64,000 bases of DNA from Craterostigma plantagineum (lineage: Eukaryota > Streptophyta > Magnoliopsida > Lamiales > Linderniaceae): the NCBI GenBank assembly GCA_027422505.1, contig JAPQWV010000303.1, positions 558,001 through 622,000 of the forward strand, read 5' to 3'. Below, in pieces: positions 45,040 through 55,901 of this stretch (position 1 is its first letter; each line of letters begins with the position of its first letter). The notes beneath the pieces are model-generated. The model ran no database searches and was not told the DNA's origin. It worked only from the letters and a program-made list of their open reading frames with translations. A program made the position numbers and the translations under genes.

Positions 45040-48000
45040 ATGAATATGACTTCTGCTGAAGAAAAATTAAAATCAGGGAGCAATAATCTGATTGAAGGGA
45101 TGAAGTTGTTGAAAGAAATGCAGGATCAAACTGGTACATTTAACCATATATGTGCTCAAGTATTGCTGATTTTAAGTCATCTCTATCAGTTTTCTCGGAC
45201 ATTTCAATTGATAGGTGGAGCTAAGAAGCCAATAAGTTCTGAGTTGTGGCATGCTTGTGCTGGCCCTTTGGCTACCTTGCCTCAAGTGGGAAGCCTTGTC
45301 TACTATCTCCCTCAAGGGCACAGTGAGCAGGTCTTATTTCTTCTAGTGAATTAGTTTTCGATTTGTTTATTCGTTAAGGCTCTGTTTGGGACAGCGATTC
45401 TTGCGGTGAAACGTGTCGAAAATGCGTGCTAGAAACAGTTCTGCATTGTATTGTATATAGATGAGTTTCGAACCCTCGTTGAAGTCATTAGTAGTAAGTC
45501 TCTTGTTATTGCAGGCTTGTATATCGACCGAGATAACGCTTTTCTGTTCTTTTCAGGTCGCCGTTTCGACCAATAGAACCGCGACAACTCAAATACCGAA
45601 CTATCCAAATCTTCCGCCCCAACTGCTGTGTCAAGTCCACAATGTCACTCTTCATGTATAAAATCTTCCTCTCCCCCTTTTTTTTCAGCGATAATCCTTT
45701 AAAAGTGCGTACATCCTTATGCATTCGTTCGTTACGGTTTTCGTAATCCTATACAGGCCGACAAAGAAACAGATGAAATATACGCCCAGATGAGCCTCCA
45801 GCCCGTAAATTCTGTATGTTTCGCCACTCGAAATCCATCATATTACTACGTAATTTTTCTTAACCAAGAATGTCGTAACGTAACACATTCGCTTTATATT
45901 TAAGGAAAAAGATGTCATCCCTGTCCCCGACTTTGGCCTAAAGCCCGGCAACCATCCCACAGAATTCTTCTGCAAAACGTTGACCGCAAGCGATACGAGC
46001 ACACATGGAGGCTTCTCTGTCCCTCGGAGAGCCGCCGAAAAGCTTTTCCCCCAGCTAGTATGTTTTTGTTTCAGAAAACAGAAATCTTCCTAATTTTTTG
46101 TACATTTTTGTGGTTTTTGTTTTATGAAAAAATCGATTTTTTTCGACGTTTATTTCAGGATTACTCGATGCAGCCTCCGACCCAAGAACTAGTAGTCCGA
46201 GATCTGCACGATAGTACGTGGACGTTTCGTCATATATATCGAGGTTGTGCAAAATCTAACCTCTTCGTTTCGAAAGCCATATTTCGTGTGAAACAAAAAC
46301 GAAAAAATGGAATTACAATTAATTTCTTTTCTTACGTAGGGCAACCGAAGAGGCACTTGCTCACCACTGGCTGGAGCATGTTCGTCGGCGCGAAGAGGCT
46401 TCGAGCTGGCGACGCGGTTCTATTCATCAGGTGAAAAACATATCCTCATATTTCCCCTAAATCTTATCGTAATTTTTGTAAAACTTTTGAAACATTTTAT
46501 TTCATAGAGACGAGAAGTCGCAACTGATGCTTGGAGTTAGACGTATGAATCGCCAGCAGACGACTTTGCCATCTTCGGTTCTTTCTGCAGATAGCATGCA
46601 CATAGGCATACTTGCTGCTGCTGCCCATGCATCTGCAAACAGAAGCCCTTTCACCGTCTTTTACAATCCAAGGTCGCGCCTTTTCGATCTTTTCCTCTTA
46701 CAGAGAGAAAAACTTTCGTCGTAACGGTTTCTTTCTTTACTTTGCAGGGCGTGCCCTTCAGAATTCGTAATTCCCTTCGCCAAGTACCGCAAATCTGTGT
46801 TCGGTACGCAGCTCTCCGTCGGCATGAGGTTTGGCATGATGTTCGAAACCGAAGAATCGAGCAAAAGGAGGTACCTTTTCGCGCGGGCTCTTTTTCCTTT
46901 TCGATTTTATTACATTCTATGGACCGTAATATACGCTCACCTTCATTGAAGATATATGGGTACGATCACAAGTATAAGCGACGTGGATCCACTGAGATGG
47001 CCTAACTCGAAATGGCGCAGTCTTCAGGTGATAAAAGTCTTGGTAAGAAAATACGATCTTTAGAATAGAATATAGTAATAAAATCGTGCGACAGGTGGAA
47101 TGGGACGAGCCGGGCTGTGGCGATAAGCGAAACAGAGTGAGTCCATGGGAAGTAGAAACTCCCGAAAGCCTCTTCATTTTCCCGTCCCTGACCGCCAACT
47201 TGAAACGCCCGTACCACTCTGCTTTCTTAGGTAGCATTTTCTTTCCCCCCATCAGAATTCTTTCGTCGCTTTCCTAGGTTTTGCGTTGTCGATTGATGTG
47301 CTTCGGTTGTTTGTAATAGGAGCACAAACTGATTGGGAGACTTTGGTGAGCAGCAGCAGGCCATTTCCTAGGGTTCCCGAGAATCCTCAGTACCCATCGA
47401 TGCCCAATCTTTGGCCCGATCATCAGCTGATGAGCATGCTTATGAAACCTCAGAGAACGACTTTTCCCGGGAATGGACATATTACAACCTCTGCTCAAGA
47501 CGTAATAATGAACGTTGCAACAGAAGAAGCAAAGTCTCTGATGCAATCTCCTACGGAGTTTTCGAAACCCGAGCAGGCAAGCCAGCTTCAATCTCAGCAG
47601 GGACAATGCTGCAGCGGGGAAGGAAAATTGCCCGTGAAGTCAGTGAATCCAAGCAATGAAGTAAACGATCCGTCGAACGATGAGCAGAACGAAGGGCCAT
47701 TACCTCTGCAAGTAAGTTCTTGGAACGTGCAAGAAAAGATGGATCCTTTCAGTTTAGAGCAGGTCGAATTCGATCCCTACGCTGGGAATTTCAACTTGAT
47801 CGATAAGCCCACCGATCAAACTATTACATCCTTGGAAAACACCGCGTATAAATTTCCTTCTTCTCAAGGGCAAGAATTGTGGGATCATAGCTTCAAGTCC
47901 CATGATATCCCAATGCCTCAGCAAATCACAACTAACATCAACTACAGCTCCTTCGGTCTCAAAGATGTTTCGTCGGAAGATAAATTCGGCAACCAAAACG

Positions 48001-48843
48001 ATGTATACAGTTGTCTGAACATCGACGGCAGTAGCAGTGGGAGCACAGTGATCGACGCTTCTGTTTCGAGCATAGTCCTCGACGACTTTGGGGGATTAAA
48101 GAACTCAGATTTTCAGAACAACCCTCCTCCATCATCATCCGATGATTACCTCGTGGGAAGCTTTTGTCTGAACCAAGGCATGCAATCCCTAGCAGCAGCA
48201 GATTCTCAGGCCTTCTCCGTGCAAGAATATGCAGACAACTCTGGCGGCGCTGCTTCTTCGAGCAACGCAGAGTTGGACGAAAACAATCTGCTGCAGCACA
48301 GTTCTTGGCAGCAAGTGACGACACGTTTCAGAACGTACACCAAGGTTTGTATTGTATCGTAACCATCTCCGTTCGTCGACGAAATGAAGATCCATAGCAA
48401 GCGCTTGGTTTGCTTTTTTGTTGTTGTTGACGACAGATTCAGAAGGCGGGATCTGTGGGTAGGTCGATCGCAGTGTCGAGCTTCAAGAAGTACGACGAGC
48501 TGAGATCTGAGATCGAAAGAATGTTCGGGCTTGAGGGATTGCTGAACGACTTGAGCTCGGGTTGGAAGCTGGTCTACGTGGATTATGAGAACGACGTTCT
48601 TCTCGTCGGAGATGATCCGTGGGAGTGAGTCCTTTTCTTTTTTTTAGTTTTACTTTTAAGGTTTCAGTGGCAATTTCTCTTTTATGATGGTGCATATCCT
48701 CTCATTTGTTTTATAATAGGGAGTTCGTGGGGTGCGTGCGGTGCATCAGAATATTATCGCCGTCGGAAGTTCAACAGATGGGCGAAGAAGGAAGGCAGCT
48801 GTTATTGAACACGGCGGCGTTAATGGCTGATGAAACCTCGTAA
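45040..48843 (+). CDS. ARF5: Auxin response factor, ARF5/MONOPTEROS type
   Basis: Fourteen exons: 45040-45133, 45215-45330, 45557-45655, 45757-45813, 45905-46057, 46159-46243, 46340-46430, 46508-46672, 46748-46870, 46952-47027, 47095-47230, 47320-48344, 48437-48624, 48720-48843; 843 residues, all in phase. A B3 DNA-binding domain (~140-245, [20 protein letters not shown]) sits within the dimerisation domain, which opens [20 protein letters not shown]. The ARF domain is at ~270-350 ([14 protein letters not shown]). A Gln/Ser-rich activating middle region is in exon 12. The C-terminal PB1 (~745-830) contains [18 protein letters not shown] and [17 protein letters not shown]. Middle-region phrases such as [19 protein letters not shown] match MONOPTEROS. 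A nuclear transcriptional activator for embryo and vascular patterning. A second ATG at 45046 is an alternative start. Confidence 0.93.
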
Positions 48844-49229
48844 CTTTTGTCTCTGTCTTGTGAAAGTTCGTTCCACGTGTTGTGTGTTGCGCAAGAAAAG
48901 CCCTGTCGAGGGGCAAAGTTGTACTTTTAACTAACATAGCCCATCCACTAGTTACTAATACTTTTAAGTACCCTACCCTCATTACATGACACAACTATAA
49001 AATCTTGACAAAAATAGAAAATTTTCGTCAGCGCTTAGTGGAGACGAAACGGCGGCGTTATCGCTCGGATTGTTCCTGTATTACGGGTGATCTTTATTGC
49101 CTTTCTACAGTTGGCGGTATAAATAATTTCAATTCGTTTTTATTATTATATATAGTTGTCCTATTCAGAATGAAAATAAAACAAAGGCAGCATGATCCAA
49201 AAACTCGTTATATAAGTAAATACATAAAT
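48844..49229. other. 3' flank of ARF5-like gene
   Basis: 3' UTR and spacer up to the LINE insertion. Nothing else seen. Confidence 0.5.
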
Positions 49230-49247
49230 CAGTCCACACGAGTAGTT

Positions 49248-49590
49248 TTTTTTTTTTTTTTTTTTTTGGAATTTTCCGTGTATAAAAGGTAGTGGGTACA
49301 AACGCAATAGCTAAATGCTAATGCACAGATAGCGACAACAGACCGTCGCGTACAAGTGGCAAGTCTACCAAGCAATACGCCATACTCTACGTAACGCAAC
49401 AAGTTGAAAAGCAAATCTAGGGTGTAAAGTGGAAAGACGTAAGCAGACTAGCCGCATAACCTCCTCGACTAATCGATCTGGGGATGTCGACCGACCTTCT
49501 CGCCATCGCCGATTGCGTTCCATCCAGATATGGTACACCAAGGACGCGAGCAAGTGACGCCAAGCAAGATGGAAGAGATTGCCACTACGC
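49248..49590 (-). mobile_element. 5'-truncated LINE with long target duplication
   Basis: 343-bp insertion. On the minus strand it encodes the end of a LINE-type ORF2 (SLVYHIWMERNRRWREGR and DRLVEEVMRLVCLRL, the zf-RVT/C-terminal region), then a short 3' UTR, then a poly(A) tail that shows as a T-run at 49248-49268. It is flanked by an exact 18-bp duplication, CAGTCCACACGAGTAGTT (49230-49247 and 49591-49608), as expected for target-primed reverse transcription. Confidence 0.9.
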
Positions 49591-49608
49591 CAGTCCACAC
49601 GAGTAGTT

Positions 49609-49962
49609 GACATATAATAAGAATTCATTGCATCTAATGACAAATATTAAGAATGGATAAATGCATCAACCGTGCCCCACTTGACCGCTCGGATGTTCAA
49701 ATTCCCTAAATCCTACTTGTATTTCGGTCACGCGAAACAATAAATAAAGATGTAACTACCATTCCATCGAAATGTATATATATGTGGCCCATAAAAGGAC
49801 ACCAGGTTTTTCAGATTTCAAGCAACGGCTACTTTCTTACACTAATGATTTACATCATTTGGCGGGAGTCTCTCCTTTGTCACACCACAACTAACAATTG
49901 CATATTTCTATAACTCAATCATTAAATACAAATTTCCCAATAATAATTAATTACAAATAAAT
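49609..49962. other. 3' flank of the receptor kinase gene
   Basis: About 350 bp, presumably receptor-kinase 3' UTR and spacer. Nothing recognised. Confidence 0.45.
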
Positions 49963-52900
49963 TCACGACCCAGCCGACTCCTCCGCCGCCAACCTACACC
50001 CTTCGAGCATAAACACGACGTTCCCCATCGTTGGCCGCGCGCTCGGCTCAGCCACCGCACAAAGCAGCCCAACCTTCAACCCGAGAAGAAACTCCTCCAA
50101 CTCCGACGACGAGTCGTCGAGCTCCACCAATCCCGGCGGCTCCAACAGCTCCTCCACCCTCCCCGCCTGAAGAACCCCCTTCACCCACCCCACAATATCG
50201 TCCCCAACCGCCGCCCTCCTCCCCGTCAGAATCTCCAAAACCACAATCCCGAACCCATAAACGTCCCCTTCCCTGCTCGCCCCGCCCCCCTCGGGACCCA
50301 AGAAGAACCGATCGAGCCCGAATTCCGAGAGGTGGGGCTCAAAGTCCGCGTCGAAGAGGACGTTTTTCGGGCTCAAGTCTCCGTGGACCATAGGGACCGA
50401 GTGCAGCTTAGCCAGCCCGCGGGCCAGGCCCAGGGCTATGAGGTGCCTCATGGGCCAGTTCAAGACGGGCCCGTGTCCCGCCGACGCCTCTTGGAGGAGC
50501 GTGGCTAGGGTTCCGTTCGGCATGTAGTCGTAGGCCAACAGCCGAGCCTCGGGCGGCGGGCCCGCGTAGTATCCTCTCAGTACGGTTAGGTTTCGGTGCT
50601 TGACCTTCCCTAGGGCTTCGGCTTCTTTCCGGAAGGTTCCCTCGTCGGTCGGCGGCGCGCCGGCGAGGCGGCGGATCGCCAGGGTTGTCCCGTCGTCGAA
50701 CGTGGCTCTGAAGAGAATGCCGTGCTTCCCTCGGGCCAAGACGTTGTCCTCGTCGAAATGGCGGGTGGCTTCTAGGGTTTCGGCGTAGGTGATTTTGCTG
50801 TGGAACATGACGAGCTTCGGCCCGCAGCCGTTCGGGCTGCTGATGCGGTTCGGGCCGGGACTCGGGCCCCGTTCCTTCCCGCGGGTCGAACCGGCTCGTA
50901 TTTTCCTCCGCCACCTCAGAAGAGAGTATGCGCAGCCGCAGCAGCAGAGTAACAGCAGCAAACCGCCGCCCGAAGCCACGGAGACGATGAGGATAATCAG
51001 CTTCTTGCGCTTTTTCTTCTTCCTCGTGCAGTTTTTGTTCGTGGGCCCTCCGCATAAATTAGGGTTCTCGGCGTAGATCGAAGGGTCGGGAAATCGAGAG
51101 GCTAACGCCTCGGGGATCTCGCCGGTTAGGTCGTTCGAATCTAATAACAGATCGGTTAGCGACGAGCAGTTCGATAGGGTTTCTGGGATTTCGCCGCTCA
51201 GACCGTTCTGACCTAAATCGAGCCTTTGCAGGCGAGTTAGTTTCGATAGGCTGCCCGGGATTTCGCCGGTCAGTTCGTTGCCTCTGAGCTCTAGGGTTTC
51301 GAGAGACGAACAGTTGCTCAGCTCCGACGGGATAGAACCGTCGAGTTTATTTCGAGACAGCGAAAGGTCGGCCAGCGATGTTAGAAAACCGTAGCTGCTC
51401 GGGATCTTTCCCGAGAAAGAATTCGACGAAAGATTGACGCTTTTCAAGCTCGTTAAGCTGCTGATGCCTTCAGGGACGTTCCCCGACAGGGCGTTCTCTT
51501 GCAAGGCGACGACTTGTAAAGTGGGCAGGCCGAAGATTTCAACGGGCAATTCTCCAGACAAGTTCTGTTTGCTAAGGTCGAGAACTTCGAGGCTCAAAAG
51601 GTTGCCTATGGTGGATGGGATTTCGCCGGAGAATCCGCAGTTACTCATGTTTAATTCGGCGAGTCGTTTCAGCCGTCCGATTTCTGACAAAACTTGGTCT
51701 GAGAATCTGTTGTGGCTCAGATTCAAAGTGCTCAGATTGGTAAGACTACTCATTAGCTCAAGAGGTACAATCCCAGTCAAGTTATTACCGCTCAGATCCA
51801 ATGTTTGTAAGGAAGTAAGACTGCTTAAGCTCGAAGGAATTGACCCTATAAACTGATTCCCATCTAGGATCAACGATGTTAGGCTCGTCATTAGTCCGAA
51901 AAATTCGGGGATTTCGCCAGAAAATCGATTATTTCCTACGTCGAAGACTGCCAGTTTCTTGCATTCTGAGACGCTGTGGGGAATCTTGCCAGATAGTGAA
52001 GTGTTACGAACTCTGAATTCTTCCAAGCTCGCTAAACCAAGAAAGAAATCGTCGCTGAGATTTTCTTTCATTGAATTTTCCGACAAGTCTAATGTTTTTA
52101 ATCTCTGAAACCTTGCGAAGAACTGAGGAAGAATGCCAGTTATTTGATTTCCGTGAAGGTTTAAGACTTCGATCGTATTTCCGCCCGGGCAAGTGCTTGA
52201 ATCGCTGTTATCGAGTGCCGCGAGCTCGTTGAAGCTCAAATCCAAAACCCTAATCGCCGCGTCGGCGGCGCACAGCAGAGAAGTTGGAAGAACGCCGGTG
52301 AGATGATTCCTCGGAAGGGATAAAACCTGCAAGCTCTTCAGCTGGCCCATCGTGGTCGGAACGACGCCGGAGAGAGCGTTCCCTCCGATGCTGACGTGGA
52401 CGAGCGACGTACAGTTGGCGATCGCCGACGGCAAGGTGCCGTACAGCTCGTTCTCGTCCAGCCATAGGTACCGTAATTCCTGCAGCATTCCGATCGACGC
52501 CGGAACGTAGCCGGAGAAACGGTTGAACGACAGGTCGAGGATCTGCAACGGGTGGTCGCCGGAGAATTTCGCCGGAATCTCACCGGAGAAATCGTTCGCC
52601 GACAAGTCCAGAACGCGCATGCGCGGCGGAACGTCCCCTGAGATCTCGCCGGAGAGGAGATTACCCGCGAGGTTCAAGAGCTGAAGGTTCGTCAGGTCGA
52701 AGAGAAAACCCGCGTCGCCGGAAAGAGAGTTGTAATGGAGGTAGACGGCGCGTAGCAGAGCGCATCTCCCAAGGGCGCGTGGGATCGTCCCGTTCAGCCT
52801 GTTGGAGTGAAGGCTCAGCCGCCGCAGCTGTCGGAGGTTAGAGAGGTGGTCCGTTAGCTCTCCAGCGAGTCCGACACGTGGCAGACTGAGCTCGCGGACG

Positions 52901-53121
52901 CGGCCGGACACGTCGCATAGGATTCCGTTCCAGTCGCAGGGCGGCGACGGCGTCGACGCATTCCAGCCGTCCATCGCGCCACGCGGGTCTTGGAGATTGG
53001 TCTTGAATGAGAGCAATGCTTCGACTTCGTCGGTCAGTGTACGGACGGCGCGTGGCGCCGCCGCAAAGACTAAGATGGAAAGGGTCACGCAAAAGAGTAT
53101 TGTGATAGTAGCCGTTGTCAT
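49963..53121 (-). CDS. LRR receptor-like kinase, MUSTACHES (MUS) type, kinase activation segment shortened
   Basis: One long exon, 1052 residues, ATG at 53121. It has a signal peptide (ITILFCVTLSILVFAAA), an LRR N-cap (EVEALLSFKTNLQDP ... CDWNGILCD) and about 22 LRRs (~75-685). A Lys/Arg stop-transfer precedes a membrane helix (~707-735, LIILIVSVASGGGLLLLLCC). The kinase-like domain spans ~775-1040. FHSKITYAETLEATRHFDED, KVKHRNLTVLRGYYAGPP and NWPMRHLIALGLARGLAKLH are the phrases of the At1g75640/At4g36180 group, known in stomatal and root patterning. The subdomain II Lys is Arg (AIRRL), the HRD motif reads HGD, and DFG reads EFG at 933-935. The family is known for an atypical kinase, but here the stretch up to GDVYGFG also lacks the GYxxPE (APE) block. 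Frame intact; catalysis unlikely. Confidence 0.92.
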   Translation of the reverse strand: MTTATITILFCVTLSILVFAAAPRAVRTLTDEVEALLSFKTNLQDPRGAMDGWNASTPSPPCDWNGILCDVSGRVRELSLPRVGLAGELTDHLSNLRQLRRLSLHSNRLNGTIPRALGRCALLRAVYLHYNSLSGDAGFLFDLTNLQLLNLAGNLLSGEISGDVPPRMRVLDLSANDFSGEIPAKFSGDHPLQILDLSFNRFSGYVPASIGMLQELRYLWLDENELYGTLPSAIANCTSLVHVSIGGNALSGVVPTTMGQLKSLQVLSLPRNHLTGVLPTSLLCAADAAIRVLDLSFNELAALDNSDSSTCPGGNTIEVLNLHGNQITGILPQFFARFQRLKTLDLSENSMKENLSDDFFLGLASLEEFRVRNTSLSGKIPHSVSECKKLAVFDVGNNRFSGEIPEFFGLMTSLTSLILDGNQFIGSIPSSLSSLTSLQTLDLSGNNLTGIVPLELMSSLTNLSTLNLSHNRFSDQVLSEIGRLKRLAELNMSNCGFSGEIPSTIGNLLSLEVLDLSKQNLSGELPVEIFGLPTLQVVALQENALSGNVPEGISSLTSLKSVNLSSNSFSGKIPSSYGFLTSLADLSLSRNKLDGSIPSELSNCSSLETLELRGNELTGEIPGSLSKLTRLQRLDLGQNGLSGEIPETLSNCSSLTDLLLDSNDLTGEIPEALASRFPDPSIYAENPNLCGGPTNKNCTRKKKKRKKLIILIVSVASGGGLLLLLCCCGCAYSLLRWRRKIRAGSTRGKERGPSPGPNRISSPNGCGPKLVMFHSKITYAETLEATRHFDEDNVLARGKHGILFRATFDDGTTLAIRRLAGAPPTDEGTFRKEAEALGKVKHRNLTVLRGYYAGPPPEARLLAYDYMPNGTLATLLQEASAGHGPVLNWPMRHLIALGLARGLAKLHSVPMVHGDLSPKNVLFDADFEPHLSEFGLDRFFLGPEGGGASREGDVYGFGIVVLEILTGRRAAVGDDIVGWVKGVLQAGRVEELLEPPGLVELDDSSSELEEFLLGLKVGLLCAVAEPSARPTMGNVVFMLEGCRLAAEESAGS

Positions 53122-54531
53122 TACATTACAGCAGAGCAGAGGATGAAATGAAAAATGGCTTTTCTTTTGTTCGTTTCTTTTCTTGAGTTATGTAGCTGCT
53201 GTTAGGGAGCGTATAGTGTCGGAACTCGGAACTTGAATTGAAGGTGTAACGCCATATGTGAGCTGCTACGCTGTTTCTGTTTATGTGTGTGCGTGGGCGT
53301 GCTTTCTTTCCCCGTTGCAATAATGTATTTGGATTAATTATTTTAATTTTATCTTTCTAAATATTTTAATTTCTGTACAATCTCCGCTTTTATAAGCTTA
53401 CACTTTATATTCAGCCATAAAGATTAGCTTTAATTTGGTGTGATTTCATTTATGTTTTGATTAAATTCTCATAGGAGACCGTGTGAATCATTGCGAAGCA
53501 TTAAATGCACCCTTATCTATAAATGATAGAAATTTCGAAGTAAATCTTAGTCATGCAAAAGGCCGTGTCCTCTATTAAATTTACTTCAATGTGTATTTAT
53601 GAAAAAATTACTGAATAGTCTGAATCTTGTGAACCAGATTATATGTAGGCCCTGGGTTTTCTCTGATTGTTTTAAGAATTAAGGACAAATAAATTAATAG
53701 TATATTATATGAAACCTTGGACCACCCGGCCCTTGAATTCTGGGAGTCAAATTTTCGTAAACACAGCTGATACAATTTTTTTTTTCTTTTGGTGGAATTA
53801 TAGTTTTTATTTCAAGGTCAAATTTTTTTGTATGTTAGGTTGTGTTCCTTAAAGTGCTCCAAGATTTTTGATCAAACGACGATTACAGGAAATATATATT
53901 CAACTTCAGCCTTGCAATAATTTCAGCGTATTTTAGTTACTCACGACTATCATAGTAATGAATTAAGAGTTTGGATAAAATGACATTCGAGGACGAACTC
54001 GTGTTTTAAATAACCAAATCAAATCATCATGAATACCAACCAATATTCCCTTAAAAAAATTTATTTACACCTTACTGAAAAAAAAAACAATAATAAAAGG
54101 CAAGTCACTACTAACAAGCTACCTACAAACTAAGGACTAGCGAAAATAGCAGCAGAAGGGACTCATCATCAGACACCATTAGCGAAATACGAACAAGCGA
54201 AGTTCTTTACCTTTTTTGCCTTCTATAGAAGTTTTCATCCTACACAGCCAAGACGATAAAACTAAATTTGATGACTCAGAAAAAAAAAAAGTACATGGAA
54301 AGAACTCCTAGAAGAAAACGAAGAGGCAACTAAACTCACCAAACCCATAACCATTCTCTTCGACTCATCAGCATTAGAGATATCGCCGCCGCCGCTGCCC
54401 AAACTATTTACCTGTTCGTATATCTTTCCCCACATAGTAACAACATTTGAGCACATACAAAATTTTCTGCACATTGTGTAATAAGCAGGAAACAAAGAAC
54501 CTCAAAGAGAGGGACATGGTCAGGCAATTTC
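53122..54531. other. Receptor kinase promoter and spacer
   Basis: About 1.4 kb of AT-rich DNA; possible downstream exons of the neighbouring unrecognised gene lie near 54350-54460 (a minus-strand frame with FCMCSNVVTMWGKIYEQ) but could not be joined in phase. No other gene seen. Confidence 0.4.
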
Positions 54532-55477
54532 TTATGTCCACACTACCTTTCTGCGTATTGATTCAGAAACTCCCATTTGATCCCTCAGCTTCTTGTCCAG
54601 GTTTTCCATCCATTTTGTCAATTCCTTCTTCCTCGCCTGATTGCAGCAAAAGAAAAGCAGTACTAAATGCCTGCATGCATGTATAGAACTTTGGTACAAA
54701 AAAATCACTGCTTAAACTCAACTGCCTCAAGGTCTTTTGCGAATGATTGTGCCTGCATTTAGAAAGAGGAATCATCGGATTGTTGAACGCAGAAAGAACG
54801 CCTTGGTGTGCAAAAATTCGACCTTACGACGAGAAAATCGAAACTACCTCCAAGCAAACGAATGAGCTATAGATCACAGCGATCAAAGCAGCACCAGTCA
54901 GTAGTGCGAGGAGAAGAAGTGCATTATCATGGCCTGTTACGGCGAAAACAGACGATTGTTCTGTTAAGCCTACGAATGGATCTAATCTAGCGATGTTAAC
55001 AACATGGTGATGTAACTACTGACTTTGTTCCCGTTTTTCGATTTCAAGAGCTACTCGCTGCAAGGACAGTTGACGGACCTCCGTAGTCAAGTCACGAACC
55101 TCCGTAGTTAAGACACGAACCTGCGGAAAAGGAAACTTGTTGAACAAGAGAGTGTACGGTAAATCTGAGATTATAGTATTGAAGACAATCTGTTCGATGA
55201 TATGCGCGACCTGAGAAGCAAGAGCATCATCGTCAGCGGAGGAAACAGGATCCGATTTCTCCATGCCTTTGATCAAATCCTTCCACTCGTTGATTTCCCC
55301 CAAAACATCCAACAATTTCCCAGTCCGCAGCATAGTCTCCGTAGCTGAAACGATAACAACGATTTCGCACTCATCAGATGTGAAATTGTAAGTACACCAG
55401 CAAAAGAATAATCAGTGCCACAATGCACCACCTGCCCAAACCGCGAGGATAGCCAGGAAACAAGTGACAATCTTCAT
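54532..55477 (-). CDS. Unrecognised membrane protein with coiled-coil segments
   Basis: Model of six exons: 55477-55432, 55344-55211, 55120-55024, 54933-54848, 54752-54723, 54636-54532; about 165 residues, phases consistent. N-terminal signal sequence MKIVTCFLAILAVWA; a helical segment TGKLLDVLGEINEWKDLIKG; the near-repeat LTTEVRDLTTEVRQLSLQR, heptad-like; one membrane helix ALLLLALLTGAALIAVIYSS; then a basic helix ARKKELTKWMENLDKKLRDQ. I do not recognise the family. The fifth exon is only 30 nt and its donor (GTTGAG) is weak. A 90-nt segment after exon 2 (55210-55121) is open and in frame but looks like an intron (GT...TTTTCCGCAG). The 3' end is unsure. Confidence 0.5.
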
Positions 55478-55901
55478 CGTTCTTCTTTATTATGATTATG
55501 AACGAATTCTTGGCTCAAGGTTGTATTTATAGTGACGCCATCGTACCCAGTCCAGCATTCAGCTTCAATTACGTCGTAGATTCTGTTACTCTGTGTTCAA
55601 ATTTCAAAATCCTATTAACTTTTTCCTAAATATTGGCGGCATTTATGTTCATGGTGGACTCCGTCGTCTCCCTCCACCCCTCTTTTCTTTAGAACAGAAG
55701 AAAAAATTGAAAATTCGAAGACAATTTCGACAGAGATTAGAATATGGGAGAGGAGTATGTACACTCACAACAATGGAGAGACATATTTGACCTAAGAAGA
55801 AAAGAAACACACACAACACACACACAAAAGAACATACAAACAGTTCGCTCTATAAAAAAGAAGCCGTGATTACAAGACTTCGTTCTTCTTCTTCTTCTTC
55901 T
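55478..55901. other. Spacer between the unrecognised membrane gene and the kinesin 3' end
   Basis: Right part is the kinesin 3' UTR with a (TTC)n run at 55884-55903. No gene. Confidence 0.5.

Noticed and set aside
44244..45139. Minus-strand open frames upstream of the ARF5-like gene
   Set aside because: Low-complexity Lys/Ser/Gln sequence antisense to the T-rich ARF5 leader; no splice or domain evidence.
47754..48400. Antisense frames within ARF5 exon 12
   Set aside because: Shadows of the Ser/Gln-rich middle region.
50408..51076. Long open frames on both strands across the receptor kinase (for example 215 residues at 50408-51055)
   Set aside because: They are GC-rich shadows of the kinase coding sequence, Arg/Pro-rich with no domain, in the wrong frame or strand.
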